Source of the DNA: Phycisphaeraceae bacterium
GTDB taxonomy: Bacteria > Planctomycetota > Phycisphaerae > Phycisphaerales > UBA1924
Length of the DNA: 64,000 nucleotides
Assembly (NCBI GenBank): GCA_019636695.1
Contig: JAHBXD010000001.1
Location: forward strand, 179,661-243,660
Direction of reading: 5' to 3'
A program made the position numbers and the translations under genes. The notes under the pieces are model-generated. The model was not told the origin of the DNA. It ran no database searches and saw only the letters and a list, made by a program, of their open reading frames with translations. Below, piece after piece: positions 54,573 to 62,655 of this stretch (the stretch's first letter is position 1; every line of letters begins with the position of its first letter).

Positions 54573-55040
54573 ATGGCTACATGGTCCTCACGTTTAGATG
54601 CTCTTGACCGCCGCATCGCCGGGTGGATGGACCGGCACGGGCGGTGGCTTCTGCGCTGGGCGCTCGGGGTCATTTTTGTCTGGTTCGGGGCGCTCAAGGT
54701 TGCAGGCATCAGCCCAGCGGCAGACCTTGTGATGGTGACCGTGCGATGGATGCCCCTGATCACCCCCGAGGCATTTCTGGTGGTGCTGGGTGTGTGGGAG
54801 GTGCTGATCGGCTTGTGCCTGCTGTGGCGGCCGTTGGTGCGCCTTGCGATTCTGCTGCTGTTCTTGCAGATGGGGGGAACGTTTCTTCCGCTCGTCATGC
54901 TTCCGGAAGTCACATTCACGCACCCACCCTTCGGCCTGACTATCGAAGGGCAGTACATCATCAAGAACCTGTTGATTCTGGCGGCAGCATTGGTGATCGG
55001 CGGGGGTGTTCGCCAACGCGCCGGGGCAGAGCGGTCGTAG
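54573..55040 (+). CDS. DoxX/YkgB-like membrane protein
   Basis: A 155-residue protein with four predicted helices (about 27-45, 64-84, 89-108 and 130-148). The first reads LRWALGVIFVWFGALKVAGISPA, close to DoxX-like membrane proteins. Such proteins accompany redox or detoxification genes, and the operon context agrees. ATG 54573 is preceded by GGAG; an upstream start at 54528 adds an unlikely Pro-rich leader. Last gene of the ArsR unit, 96 bp after the SDR gene. Confidence 0.75.
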   Translation: MATWSSRLDALDRRIAGWMDRHGRWLLRWALGVIFVWFGALKVAGISPAADLVMVTVRWMPLITPEAFLVVLGVWEVLIGLCLLWRPLVRLAILLLFLQMGGTFLPLVMLPEVTFTHPPFGLTIEGQYIIKNLLILAAALVIGGGVRQRAGAERS

Positions 55041-55138
55041 GGCGGCCGTCTCGGGATGATGCGTTAGACTCCGGAGGGACTGCAAACGTCGTGAAATCCC
55101 TGGGGTGCGTGGTCATGCCGCTTGCGGGCGGACGGTGC

Positions 55139-55205
55139 TGTCAAGAATCTTTGACGTGCATGTCAAGCAAACTTGACATGGTCGCATTGTCAAGTATACT
55201 TGACA
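55139..55205. promoter_or_regulatory. Array of three GTCAAG-N4-CTTGAC operators
   Basis: Three 18-bp palindromic sites: 55139-55156 (imperfect right arm, TTTGAC), 55161-55178 and 55188-55205 (the last a perfect palindrome TGTCAAGTATACTTGACA). Centres are 22 and 27 bp apart. The second and third sites contain the -35 and -10 boxes of the promoter below, so binding would block transcription. The regulator is probably the XRE-type protein encoded two genes on. Confidence 0.8.
55173..55200 (+). promoter_or_regulatory. Promoter of the membrane protein/XRE operon
   Basis: TTGACA (55173-55178), 16-bp spacer, TATACT (55195-55200), near-consensus. The -35 box is the right arm of the second operator and the -10 box is the centre of the third. 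Confidence 0.8.
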
Positions 55206-55264
55206 TCGGTGGGGAAATGCGATGCCGGTTCTTTCCCCGTTTGGGGGAGGAGGATGGGGGCACG

Positions 55265-55684
55265 ATGAGCGCATCGTTCCAAGAAAAATCTACGTGGATC
55301 AAGCTCGCCGCGATGGTGGCCTGCATGGGGCTTTATTTTGTGATTGCCGTGCAGATGCTCACGAACGGTGTGCGCGACTTTGGCGCATTCGGCCTGATTT
55401 TCATGCAGATGACGGTGCTGATGGTGGTTGTGCTTGCGGCGGGGCATGGGGTTGTTGCCGCGTTGGGTCGGCAGGAAGCGCCCGATGAGCGTGATCGACT
55501 GATCAGTTGCAAGGCCAACCACCGCTCAAGCTGGGTGCTTGCGGTGGGGGTGTGCTGCGGTTTGGCGGGTCTTGCGTTGTCGGTGGATGCGGTGTGGGTG
55601 GCGCACGGGCTGCTGCTCTCGCTGGTGCTTGCGGAAGTCTTGCATGACATCCTGCGGCTGGTGTCGTTCCGGCGCGGGGTCTGA
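55265..55684 (+). CDS. Small four-helix membrane protein (DUF2178-like)
   Basis: A 139-residue protein with four predicted helices (about 14-32, 38-60, 82-100 and 106-126) and a charged loop after the second (GRQEAPDERDRLISCKANHRSSW). D-E-R-D at the helix boundary is typical of membrane proteins encoded beside small XRE regulators. Function is unknown. GGAGGAGG 11-16 nt upstream supports ATG 55265; ATG 55217 in the same frame lies only about 10 nt after the predicted transcription start. The XRE gene follows after 2 nt. Confidence 0.75.
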   Translation: MSASFQEKSTWIKLAAMVACMGLYFVIAVQMLTNGVRDFGAFGLIFMQMTVLMVVVLAAGHGVVAALGRQEAPDERDRLISCKANHRSSWVLAVGVCCGLAGLALSVDAVWVAHGLLLSLVLAEVLHDILRLVSFRRGV

Positions 55685-55686
55685 GC

Positions 55687-55947
55687 ATGGGGCGCAATAC
55701 GCATATTCCGCGGCTTGGGGTGACGAATCACATTCACCTGCTGCGCTCTGGGCGCGGGGGGATGACCCAGCAGGAGCTCGCCGACCGTGTCGGCGTGAGC
55801 CGGCAGACGGTGAATGCGATCGAAGGTGGGAAATATCTGCCCTCGCTTGAGGTCGCATTTCGGATCGCGATGGTGTTCGAGCGGCGAGTTGACGAAGTGT
55901 TTTTGTGCGCGGTGATAGACGATTCCTCGTCGATTCCGAAGCGGTAG
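55687..55947 (+). CDS. XRE-family transcriptional regulator
   Basis: An 86-residue helix-turn-helix protein: MTQQELADRVGVSRQTVNAIEGGKYLPSLEVAFRIAMVF (about 26-64) is a canonical Cro/C1-type domain. It belongs to the short YozG-like group that pairs with small membrane proteins. It lies 2 nt after that gene, so the two are co-translated. It probably represses their shared promoter through the three palindromes at 55139-55205. Confidence 0.92.
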   Translation: MGRNTHIPRLGVTNHIHLLRSGRGGMTQQELADRVGVSRQTVNAIEGGKYLPSLEVAFRIAMVFERRVDEVFLCAVIDDSSSIPKR

Positions 55948-55951
55948 GGTT

Positions 55952-56440
55952 TCAGGGCTTCGGCCTGGGCACGTGCTGGTCGATGAGGATGGGGTTTCCG
56001 TCGGGGTCGATGACCACGAAGCTGGCGGGGCCGGAAGATGATTCATCGGCGTGGGAGACGGGGACGATGCCGCGTTCGATGAGCGTTTTCTGGAGATCGC
56101 GAACATCCTCGAAGGCGGGCAGGGTTGCGGCGTTTCGATCCCACCCGGGGTTGAAAGTCAGGATGTTGCGATCGAACATGCCTTGGAAGAGGCCGATGGT
56201 GCTGGTGTCGTTCTGCATGATCAACCAGTTCTGCGCGGGGTCACCCCCCACGGCGCGGAACCCGAGTTTTTCGTAGAACGACCGCGACGCGGTAAGGTCT
56301 ATCACAGTCAGGCTTACGGAAAAGTTTCCCAGGTGCATGGAAGGCTCCTCGATCGGGTGCGATGCGTGGGGAGCACGGTCGGGCGAAGTTGCGCAACCGG
56401 CGAGGGCAAAGCAAAGGATCAGCGGCAGAAGGCGAGACAT
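55952..56440 (-). CDS. VOC-fold (glyoxalase-like) lipoprotein
   Basis: A 162-residue predicted lipoprotein: signal peptide with lipobox L-A-G-C (Cys16), then a vicinal-oxygen-chelate domain (about 38-155) with VSLTVIDLTASRSFYEKLGFRAVGG and FVVIDPDGNPILIDQHVP. These are the usual ends of a VOC module. Metal-ligand residues are not fully conserved with glyoxalase I, so it may be a binding or resistance protein. A cytosolic form starting at Met35 is possible. Convergent with the XRE gene (4-bp gap). Confidence 0.82.
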   Translation of the reverse strand: MSRLLPLILCFALAGCATSPDRAPHASHPIEEPSMHLGNFSVSLTVIDLTASRSFYEKLGFRAVGGDPAQNWLIMQNDTSTIGLFQGMFDRNILTFNPGWDRNAATLPAFEDVRDLQKTLIERGIVPVSHADESSSGPASFVVIDPDGNPILIDQHVPRPKP

Positions 56441-56481
56441 GGGCGATGTTCCGGTGACAAGACGGGGCGAAACCTAGACGA

Positions 56482-57528
56482 TCAGCCCTTGAGCGAGGCC
56501 ATGTCGATGACGAATCGGTATTTGACATCGCTTTTGAGCATGCGCTCGTAGGCTTCGTTGATCTGTTGCATGCGAATGAGTTCGATATCGCAGACGATGC
56601 CGTTGTTGCCGCAGAAATCGAGCATTTCCTGTGTTTCGGCGATGCCGCCGATGAGTGAGCCGGCGAGAGTTCGGCGGGGCATCAACAGGCTGAACGCATG
56701 CACCGGCTGGGGAGACGGGGGAACACCCACGAGCACCAGTGCGGCATCGAGTTTGAGGAGCGCAAGATAGGCGTTGAGGTCGTGGTCGGCCGAGACGGTG
56801 TCGATGATCAGATCGAAACTTCCCGCGTGAGCGGCCATCGCGTCGGCATTTTTCGAAATGACGACTTCATCGGCGCCCAGGCGCCGGCCGTCGGCGACCT
56901 TGCCCTCTGACGTTGTGAACAGCACCGTGTGTGCGCCGAGCGCATGGGCGAACTTGACACCCATATGTCCGAGGCCGCCCAGTCCGACGATGCCGACCTT
57001 CTTTCCCCTTGTTGCCCCCCATTTGCGCAGGGGCGAGTAGGTCGTGATGCCCGCGCAGAGCAGTGGCGCTGCTCGCGCTGGGTCGAGGTTTGAAGGAACC
57101 TTGAGCGTGAAGGCTTCGGCGCAGACGATCCGCTCCGAATAACCGCCGTGGGTCATGCCTCCGGAGATTTTGTCGGGAGCGCCGTAGGTAAATGTCGCTC
57201 CGTTTGTACAGAACTGTTCGAGACCTCGGCCGCAACTCGAACACGTGCGGCAGGAATCGACCAGGCATCCGACCGCCGCGAGATCGCCGACCTTAAACCG
57301 GGTGACTTCGCTTCCGACTCGGGTAACGCGGCCGAGGATTTCGTGTCCGGGCACGATCGGGAATTCGGTCATGCCCCATTCGTTGCGGGCGAAGTGCAGG
57401 TCCGAGTGGCACACGCCGCAGTAGAGGATGTCGATTTCGACGTCCGTGGGAAGGGGGTCGCGTCGCTGAATGGTCATCGGCGCGAGGGGCGAGGTTGCCG
57501 ACTGTGCGGCGAAGGCTCGTGTGGTCAA
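56482..57528 (-). CDS. Zinc-dependent alcohol dehydrogenase (YahK/CAD type)
   Basis: A 348-residue MDR enzyme, probably NADP(H)-dependent aldehyde reductase. Catalytic zinc ligands appear in CGVCHSD and PGHE; the structural zinc Cys set is C-R-T-C-S-S-C with a fourth Cys seven residues on. The nucleotide loop is GLGGLGHMG. I chose TTG at 57528, 6 nt after GAGGA, because it gives the usual N-terminus (TTRAFAAQ); no in-frame ATG lies close to it. It is 41 bp upstream of the VOC lipoprotein gene and may form a unit with it. Confidence 0.92.
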   Translation of the reverse strand: MTTRAFAAQSATSPLAPMTIQRRDPLPTDVEIDILYCGVCHSDLHFARNEWGMTEFPIVPGHEILGRVTRVGSEVTRFKVGDLAAVGCLVDSCRTCSSCGRGLEQFCTNGATFTYGAPDKISGGMTHGGYSERIVCAEAFTLKVPSNLDPARAAPLLCAGITTYSPLRKWGATRGKKVGIVGLGGLGHMGVKFAHALGAHTVLFTTSEGKVADGRRLGADEVVISKNADAMAAHAGSFDLIIDTVSADHDLNAYLALLKLDAALVLVGVPPSPQPVHAFSLLMPRRTLAGSLIGGIAETQEMLDFCGNNGIVCDIELIRMQQINEAYERMLKSDVKYRFVIDMASLKG

Positions 57529-57739
57529 GGGGAATCCTCTCGGAGAAAGCGGGTGTCGCGGCGGTCTGCCCGGGTAATCGTCGCGGTTGTGCGACCGGGC
57601 AGTATACCTGACCACCCCGGCATCGCGCTTGGCGGCGGCAGGAGCCGGGCGGGGCTGCGCAAACCGAAATGAGTATCCAGGCGCCGGTCGAGGGCGATTC
57701 GGCGGGATGCATGGAAGGCGCGGGGGATGCCGAATGGGG

Positions 57740-58135
57740 CTATATCAGCCGTTCGAGTTTGCCTTTACGTTTGACGATGTTCTTGTAATCCCACTGGATG
57801 GTGATGGATTTGGCAAGCCAGCGTTCGAGGTCGTCGGGAACGATCTGATCGACTGAGGTGAAGCGGGCTTCAGCGGCTTTGAAGCTGCCTTCGGGTTGCA
57901 GGCCGGGTTCATCGAAGGACTGGCCGCTCCAGAACAGCAGGCGGATGCAGTTTTTCAGTTTGCTGTAGCCGACTATCGGGTTGCCATCAAGGAACCAGAC
58001 CGGGTGCCTGTGCCAGATTTTGCACTCGGCGCCGGTCAGGTGGCGGTCGATGGTTTTGCACAGCACATCGCAGATTCGTTTGTCATCGGCGGCCTGGGCA
58101 GCGTTGTACGAGCGGATGTCTTGGGGAATCGCCAT
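57740..58135 (-). CDS. DUF1801-like protein
   Basis: A 131-residue cytosolic protein. The central segment CKIWHRHPVWFLDGNPIVGYSKLKNCIRLLFWSGQSF resembles the YdhG/DUF1801 family, whose function is unknown. The C-terminal part is Lys-rich (YKNIVKRKGKLERLI). ATG 58135 gives the natural N-terminus. It stands alone, divergent from the DUF1579-VOC fusion 275 bp away. Confidence 0.75.
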   Translation of the reverse strand: MAIPQDIRSYNAAQAADDKRICDVLCKTIDRHLTGAECKIWHRHPVWFLDGNPIVGYSKLKNCIRLLFWSGQSFDEPGLQPEGSFKAAEARFTSVDQIVPDDLERWLAKSITIQWDYKNIVKRKGKLERLI

Positions 58136-58357
58136 GCGGTGGTTCCATGCAGAGGGGAGCATTATTCGAGGCAAGGCGGTTCCGCGTATCCGCGGGCCGC
58201 TGCCCTCGGCTACGCGCCGGCAGGGTCGCGTCCCCGCCGGTCGGACATGGTCGATACTTGCTCTGGTGTCGAATCGCGGGAGTTGACAGCCGAGCAGTGT
58301 CGCGGGTCGGCAAGGACGGATGCAAGGCAGAGGAGAAGGACAAGAAGTTGTGAACTG

Positions 58358-58385
58358 TTGACAGAATCTGCATGTGAAATATATT
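58358..58385 (+). promoter_or_regulatory. Promoter of the DUF1579-VOC gene
   Basis: TTGACA (58358-58363), 16-bp spacer, TATATT (58380-58385); transcription is expected near 58392, 19 nt before the ATG at 58411. A GTCAAG half-site (58387-58392) matching the operator motif at 55 kb lies at the predicted start point, without a second arm. Confidence 0.65.
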
Positions 58386-58410
58386 TGTCAAGCTGATAGA
58401 AAGGGCAATT

Positions 58411-59364
58411 ATGCGGAAGCTGGTCTTGTGCGGCATCACCCTTGCGCTGTTCGCCTGCGGCGCTTTTGCGCGTTCGCCAAGGCTCCCTCACGATCAAGAG
58501 TGGCTCAGGCAACTCGTGGGTGAATGGGACGCCAAGTTCAATGTGTATATGCAGCCGGGCCAACCGCCGACGGAAGCCCCCGGGACAGACACGGTCCGCA
58601 CGCTCGGAGAGTACTGGGTCATCTCTGAATCCACCACCTCGATGATGGGGGTCTCATTCAGCGGCATCTTGTCATTGGGGTACGACCCGCAGAAAAAGCA
58701 TTTCGCAGGCACCTGGGTCGATTCCATGGGTGGGTATCTGTGGGTGTATACGGGTACGCTCAATGATGCTGGTGACACGCTGACGCTCAATACCCAAGGT
58801 CCGAGCATGCAGGACCCAGACATGACTGCGCACTATCAGGAAGTCATCCGGATCACGGGCGATGACACCAGAACGTTCACCTCTTCGGTCAGAATGGAAG
58901 ACGGATCGTGGACGAAGATTCTGACGATCGAGTATCGCCGCAAGGCAAGCAGACAACCGGGGGAAGACCGGGCGCAGACGGGGCAACACCTTGCCGAGCC
59001 GCAACAAGCGGAGAAACCCATGTATGTGCATTATCTCGAAATCGTGACGCCGACCGTCGACAAGACGTGTGAGGTGCTGGCCAAGGCCACAGGCGTGACC
59101 TTCGGGAAACCCATCGCCGAACTCGGCAACGCCCGCATCGCGAAGTTGAAGAACGGCGGCCAAATCGGCGTTCGAGCGCCGATGCACCAGGCGGAAGATC
59201 CGGTCGTGCGGCCGTATCTCCTGGTGGAAGACATTCGCACCGCGATTGCCGCCGCGGAGGCGGCAGGGGCTCAGGTGGCGGTGCCGCCGATGGAGATTCC
59301 CGGTCACGGCACTATCGCCATTTATTTCCTTGATGGGATCCAGCACGGGTTCTGGCAACGTTGA
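58411..59364 (+). CDS. Exported DUF1579-VOC fusion protein
   Basis: A 317-residue exported protein with two domains usually found as separate proteins. After a signal peptide (1-20, cleavage near FARS) comes a DUF1579 domain (about 26-180: HDQEWLRQLVGEWDAKF, SGILSLGYDPQKKHFAGTW, ending SWTKILTIEYRRK). A charged linker rich in Gln/Glu (about 181-205) leads to a VOC domain (about 206-317: YVHYLEIVTPTVDKTCEVLAKATGV and ending GHGTIAIYFLDGIQHGFWQ). Met206 opens the VOC part and could also be a separate start. Function is unknown. Confidence 0.82.
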   Translation: MRKLVLCGITLALFACGAFARSPRLPHDQEWLRQLVGEWDAKFNVYMQPGQPPTEAPGTDTVRTLGEYWVISESTTSMMGVSFSGILSLGYDPQKKHFAGTWVDSMGGYLWVYTGTLNDAGDTLTLNTQGPSMQDPDMTAHYQEVIRITGDDTRTFTSSVRMEDGSWTKILTIEYRRKASRQPGEDRAQTGQHLAEPQQAEKPMYVHYLEIVTPTVDKTCEVLAKATGVTFGKPIAELGNARIAKLKNGGQIGVRAPMHQAEDPVVRPYLLVEDIRTAIAAAEAAGAQVAVPPMEIPGHGTIAIYFLDGIQHGFWQR

Positions 59365-59554
59365 GCCGGCGAGTTCCGGGCGGAAAAAACGAACCAGGTG
59401 GGCTATGCCCTTCACCCCGAATCGGGGTCGGGGTGGGCCATCGCGGGCATCGGCCAACCTGCTTGAGAAGTGCGGAATGGAGTAGTATGCGTTTTGAACC
59501 CGAATGCGCACTCATATACTGAATGAGATCAGGACCGGAGCCGAGGAAAGGCGC

Positions 59555-60340
59555 ATGCCGAAAGCGAAGATCGCAGCGAAGAAGCCTTCGCGAGGTTCTC
59601 TTCCGAGAATGAGCCTCCAGGAAGTCATGAATGCGTTGGAACTGGCCGGTTCTGCCCAGACACGGAAGACCTATGCCCGTCACGGCGCATCGGAACCGAT
59701 GTTCGGAGTCAGTTTCGCCGCATTAAAGAGCCTCCGGAAGCGGATCGGGATCGATCAGGCACTGGCGCAGGCCCTGTGGGAGACCGGGAACTTCGATGCG
59801 CGCAATCTCGCAGTCAAGATCGCCGACCCCGCGGGGATATCTTCTCAGGAATTGGACCGCTGGGCCGCAACACCGGCTGCGCGCATGTGCGGGGGGTATG
59901 TCGGTCACCTCGCGGCCGAGAGTCCGCACGGTCGCGGGAAAGCCGATCAATGGCTTGCCGCGTCAGACGATTTCACCCGCTTTGCCGGATGGTCGCTTGT
60001 CGCCGCGATGGCGATGATTGATGAAACCATGGCGGATTCGTGGTTTGCTGAGCGGCTGAAGCAGATTGAAGGCACCATCCACACGGCGCCCAACTCGCAT
60101 CGCTGGATGATGAATCAGGCGATCATCAGCATCGGTTGCCGGAATGACGCGCTTCGTCAGGCGGCTGTCGCCGCCGCGAGACGGATCGGTGTGGTCGAAG
60201 TGGATTACGGAGACACCGATTGCAAAACCCCCGATGCGGTGCATTCGATTGAAAAGGCATGGGCGCACTCGACATCCAAGGGGTTTGCGAGTCCCGCGGC
60301 CCATGAACGTTCGCGTGAGTCGATGCGAACGCGGTGCTGA
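59555..60340 (+). CDS. AlkD-like DNA alkylation repair protein
   Basis: A 261-residue HEAT-repeat-like protein. FGVSFAALKSLRKRIGIDQALAQALWETGNFDARNLAVKIADP matches the AlkD-type superhelical glycosylase family that removes bulky or cationic alkylated bases. The Lys-rich N-terminus (MPKAKIAAKK) could contact DNA. The catalytic Asp/Trp residues cannot be confirmed by eye, so it may be a structural AlkD-like member. ATG 59555 has GAGG 8 nt upstream. A TATACT box at 59515-59520 within a CTCAT-N7-ATGAG repeat is a possible promoter. Confidence 0.8.
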   Translation: MPKAKIAAKKPSRGSLPRMSLQEVMNALELAGSAQTRKTYARHGASEPMFGVSFAALKSLRKRIGIDQALAQALWETGNFDARNLAVKIADPAGISSQELDRWAATPAARMCGGYVGHLAAESPHGRGKADQWLAASDDFTRFAGWSLVAAMAMIDETMADSWFAERLKQIEGTIHTAPNSHRWMMNQAIISIGCRNDALRQAAVAAARRIGVVEVDYGDTDCKTPDAVHSIEKAWAHSTSKGFASPAAHERSRESMRTRC

Positions 60341-60343
60341 TGG

Positions 60344-61078
60344 TCATCGGCGTGTCGGCGTGCCGAGCATTTCTTTCATCACCCCGTCGAGGCCGAGCAG
60401 GGCCTCGGAGCAATCGCCCCGATATGAACTGCCGTGCATGGTCGCCAGCGTTCGCGGCTGCAGCGCTGCCAGCCCCTGCAGCAGCGGAAGCGTGTTCGGT
60501 GTGTACGGCATGTAGTCCATCAGCGGGCCGGCCTGAAAGGCCACGAGCGACTCGCGGGCACGCCCGAGGATGTCCGACTCGGTCAAGGCCTCGACATCGC
60601 CGTTGTGCGTGAACAAATCGCCGCAGAACAGGACGCGCTGCGTCTCTTCGAACAGCACGCCGGCGTCCCATCCGTGCGGCAGGTGCGGGGTGGGCCGGTG
60701 TCGGAAGCGAAACGCCCCGGTGCTGAGCGTCTCATCCGGCGTCAGCACCCGCGGCGGTCGGTCGGCGAAATCGGTGAGATTGACCAGCGAGCCGACAATG
60801 CCCGAAACAGCCTGTGCCCGCGGCGCGACCTCGAGCCATTGATTCAGCGATCCGCACTCGTCGACCTCGAAATGGCCGAATCCGATCCAGCGAAGTGTCG
60901 TCGGGTCGATGATGCGCCTGACCGCATCCAGCACTTCCGGAAACATGCGCCGCATGCCGGTGTGATAGAGCAAAGGCTCATCATCAACCACCAGGAAGTG
61001 ATTGAATTGCAGGTTGATTTCAGGATACAGAATGCTGATGCGATGGACGCCGGGGGAAATCTCGCTGATGGATGCCAT
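60344..61078 (-). CDS. Metallo-beta-lactamase-fold protein with flavodiiron-type HxExD site
   Basis: A 244-residue MBL-fold protein. Its metal site reads G-H-F-E-V-D-E-C-G (H-x-E-x-D, as in the diiron domain of flavodiiron proteins and ODP-like sensors rather than the usual HxHxDH). TPHLPHGWDAG, LFCGDLFTHNGD and ATMHGSSY follow and supply the remaining ligands. No flavodoxin domain is attached. It may be an oxygen or NO sensor/reductase-like module. It is 38 bp downstream of the TetR gene in the same orientation and convergent with the AlkD-like gene (3-bp gap). Confidence 0.85.
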   Translation of the reverse strand: MASISEISPGVHRISILYPEINLQFNHFLVVDDEPLLYHTGMRRMFPEVLDAVRRIIDPTTLRWIGFGHFEVDECGSLNQWLEVAPRAQAVSGIVGSLVNLTDFADRPPRVLTPDETLSTGAFRFRHRPTPHLPHGWDAGVLFEETQRVLFCGDLFTHNGDVEALTESDILGRARESLVAFQAGPLMDYMPYTPNTLPLLQGLAALQPRTLATMHGSSYRGDCSEALLGLDGVMKEMLGTPTRR

Positions 61079-61116
61079 GTCGGACCCTCCGCAAGATCAG
61101 TGTACTCGAACCAGAC

Positions 61117-61764
61117 TTACGTCTCGGATTCTTTCATCGCGGCAGATACCAGCGATCGAACAGCCCAGCTCTTGATCTTGCGCGCGGTCTTCTTATCTAC
61201 ACCAAGGACATCCTGAAAAACGATCATCGACTCAGTCCCGAAGATCATCGCCAATGCAGCGCAAAGCCGCGCATAGGCCGGCTTCGAGAGGCTGCGCCGC
61301 ATAGGGGCAAGAGCCGCCTCGATCAACAGCGTGCGGCGATTCTGACGTACGGGAATGCCATCCCGGGTCGCCCCCTTCGCGGTGCGATCAAGGCTCGCCG
61401 CGAGCATCATGCGGAGTTGCGCTTCATTCCGGTAGCACGCCTCATGCAGCGCGGCTTCGGCCCGGTCGATGCGCTCGATGGGGTCCGTCGAATCATCATC
61501 CGCGGAGAAGACCTGCTCCGGACTGGGGACCACCCCTTCCAGCGGCGCCTCGACCAGCAGCGCATCGATGCTGGGGAAATATCGGTACGCCGTCGCCCGC
61601 GAGACCATGGCCTCCGCGGCCACCTCATCCATGTCGGGCGTGCGTCCCTGTTTCAGCAGACGCGCAGCCGCCGCGAGCAGGTCTTTGCGGGTCCGGTGTC
61701 GCTGATTCTCACGTGATGTTGTGGTTCTGTCGGTCACGGCACTTCTGGGGGGGTGAGAGGACAT
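61117..61764 (-). CDS. TetR-family transcriptional regulator
   Basis: A 215-residue regulator: RKDLLAAAARLLKQGRTPDMDEVAAEAMVSRATAYRYFPSIDALLVEA (about 27-74) is a TetR DNA-binding region. The C-terminal ligand/dimer domain is not recognisable. It lies within a minus-strand unit (SnoaL, GNAT, TetR, MBL; gaps 5, 19 and 38 bp) and is the obvious candidate to bind the palindrome in that unit's promoter at 63093-63133. Confidence 0.92.
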   Translation of the reverse strand: MSSHPPRSAVTDRTTTSRENQRHRTRKDLLAAAARLLKQGRTPDMDEVAAEAMVSRATAYRYFPSIDALLVEAPLEGVVPSPEQVFSADDDSTDPIERIDRAEAALHEACYRNEAQLRMMLAASLDRTAKGATRDGIPVRQNRRTLLIEAALAPMRRSLSKPAYARLCAALAMIFGTESMIVFQDVLGVDKKTARKIKSWAVRSLVSAAMKESET

Positions 61765-61783
61765 TGCACGGCGCCAATGGGGG

Positions 61784-62650
61784 CTAGCACTGGATGGAAG
61801 GCATCGTCGGCCCGGGCGGCAGATCGAAAGTTTCCAGCGACATGCAGTTGAGCGTCTTGGCGACGCGGAAGCCCGCCGACAGCGCAGCCTGAAACAGCGA
61901 TGCCTGGCTCATCGGCACGATGACCACACTTATCGGCGGCGGCACCCGCCGTGCGGTCTGGCCGACCAGCGTGAGCAGGTCTTCATCAGTCTCCGCCGAT
62001 GCGTGCCCGAAAAGCGTAGCAATCTGGTAGCCGACCACCCTTCCGCCGCGTTCAAGAACAAACGCCGGGAAACCCATGCTCAAGAGCCGTGCGGCGTCAT
62101 TCACGCGCGAAGCGCCGTAGTGCTGCGCCGACAGCCGTTGCACATCGGGCAGATCCCCCGTGGTCATCGGGCGAACCGAGGCGTCGTCAGTTTCCGCCGG
62201 ACGAGGGTGCATCAGGGCGGCCGAGTCGCGCCAGCAGAACCCAAGGCGCGAATAAAGAGCAAGAGAAGTCGTATTGACCGCCTCTTGAAACAGGCGAACG
62301 CGAGGCCGGTCTCCGCGGCGGCGGCGGGCTTCGTCGATCGCCCACTGCATGAGCACACGCCCGACGCCCCGCGACTGCACCGAAGGATCGACCGTGATCG
62401 GGCCGACGCCGCAGACCTCGTCGGCCAGCAGAAGAAAGTTCGAGCCGACCACGCGGCCATGCTCAACCGCGACCGCGCCGACATAGTCTGGCCGGTGCAG
62501 CACGCCGCCGATGATCAACCCGCCGACTTCCTCCGTCGGCACGTCTCGGTGCACGCGGTGCCGTTCGTGAAGGGTGTCAAATGCCAGGTGGCAGATGCGG
62601 GCAAGTTCGGCGAGATGTTTCGGCTCTGCCGGAATCAGTTTGATGGTCAT
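61784..62650 (-). CDS. GNAT acetyltransferase with tandem domains
   Basis: A 288-residue protein. The first GNAT domain (about 1-150) has VGPITVDPSVQSRGVGRVLMQWAIDEARRRRG with the Q-S-R-G-V-G acetyl-CoA loop (Q/R-x-x-G-x-G/A) and ALYSRLGF. The second half (about 155-285) looks like a degenerate GNAT domain without that loop. Substrate is unknown. ATG 62650 begins five nt after the SnoaL stop. Context in a TetR-controlled unit suggests a detoxification or modification role. Confidence 0.88.
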   Translation of the reverse strand: MTIKLIPAEPKHLAELARICHLAFDTLHERHRVHRDVPTEEVGGLIIGGVLHRPDYVGAVAVEHGRVVGSNFLLLADEVCGVGPITVDPSVQSRGVGRVLMQWAIDEARRRRGDRPRVRLFQEAVNTTSLALYSRLGFCWRDSAALMHPRPAETDDASVRPMTTGDLPDVQRLSAQHYGASRVNDAARLLSMGFPAFVLERGGRVVGYQIATLFGHASAETDEDLLTLVGQTARRVPPPISVVIVPMSQASLFQAALSAGFRVAKTLNCMSLETFDLPPGPTMPSIQC

Positions 62651-62655
62651 GGGCT

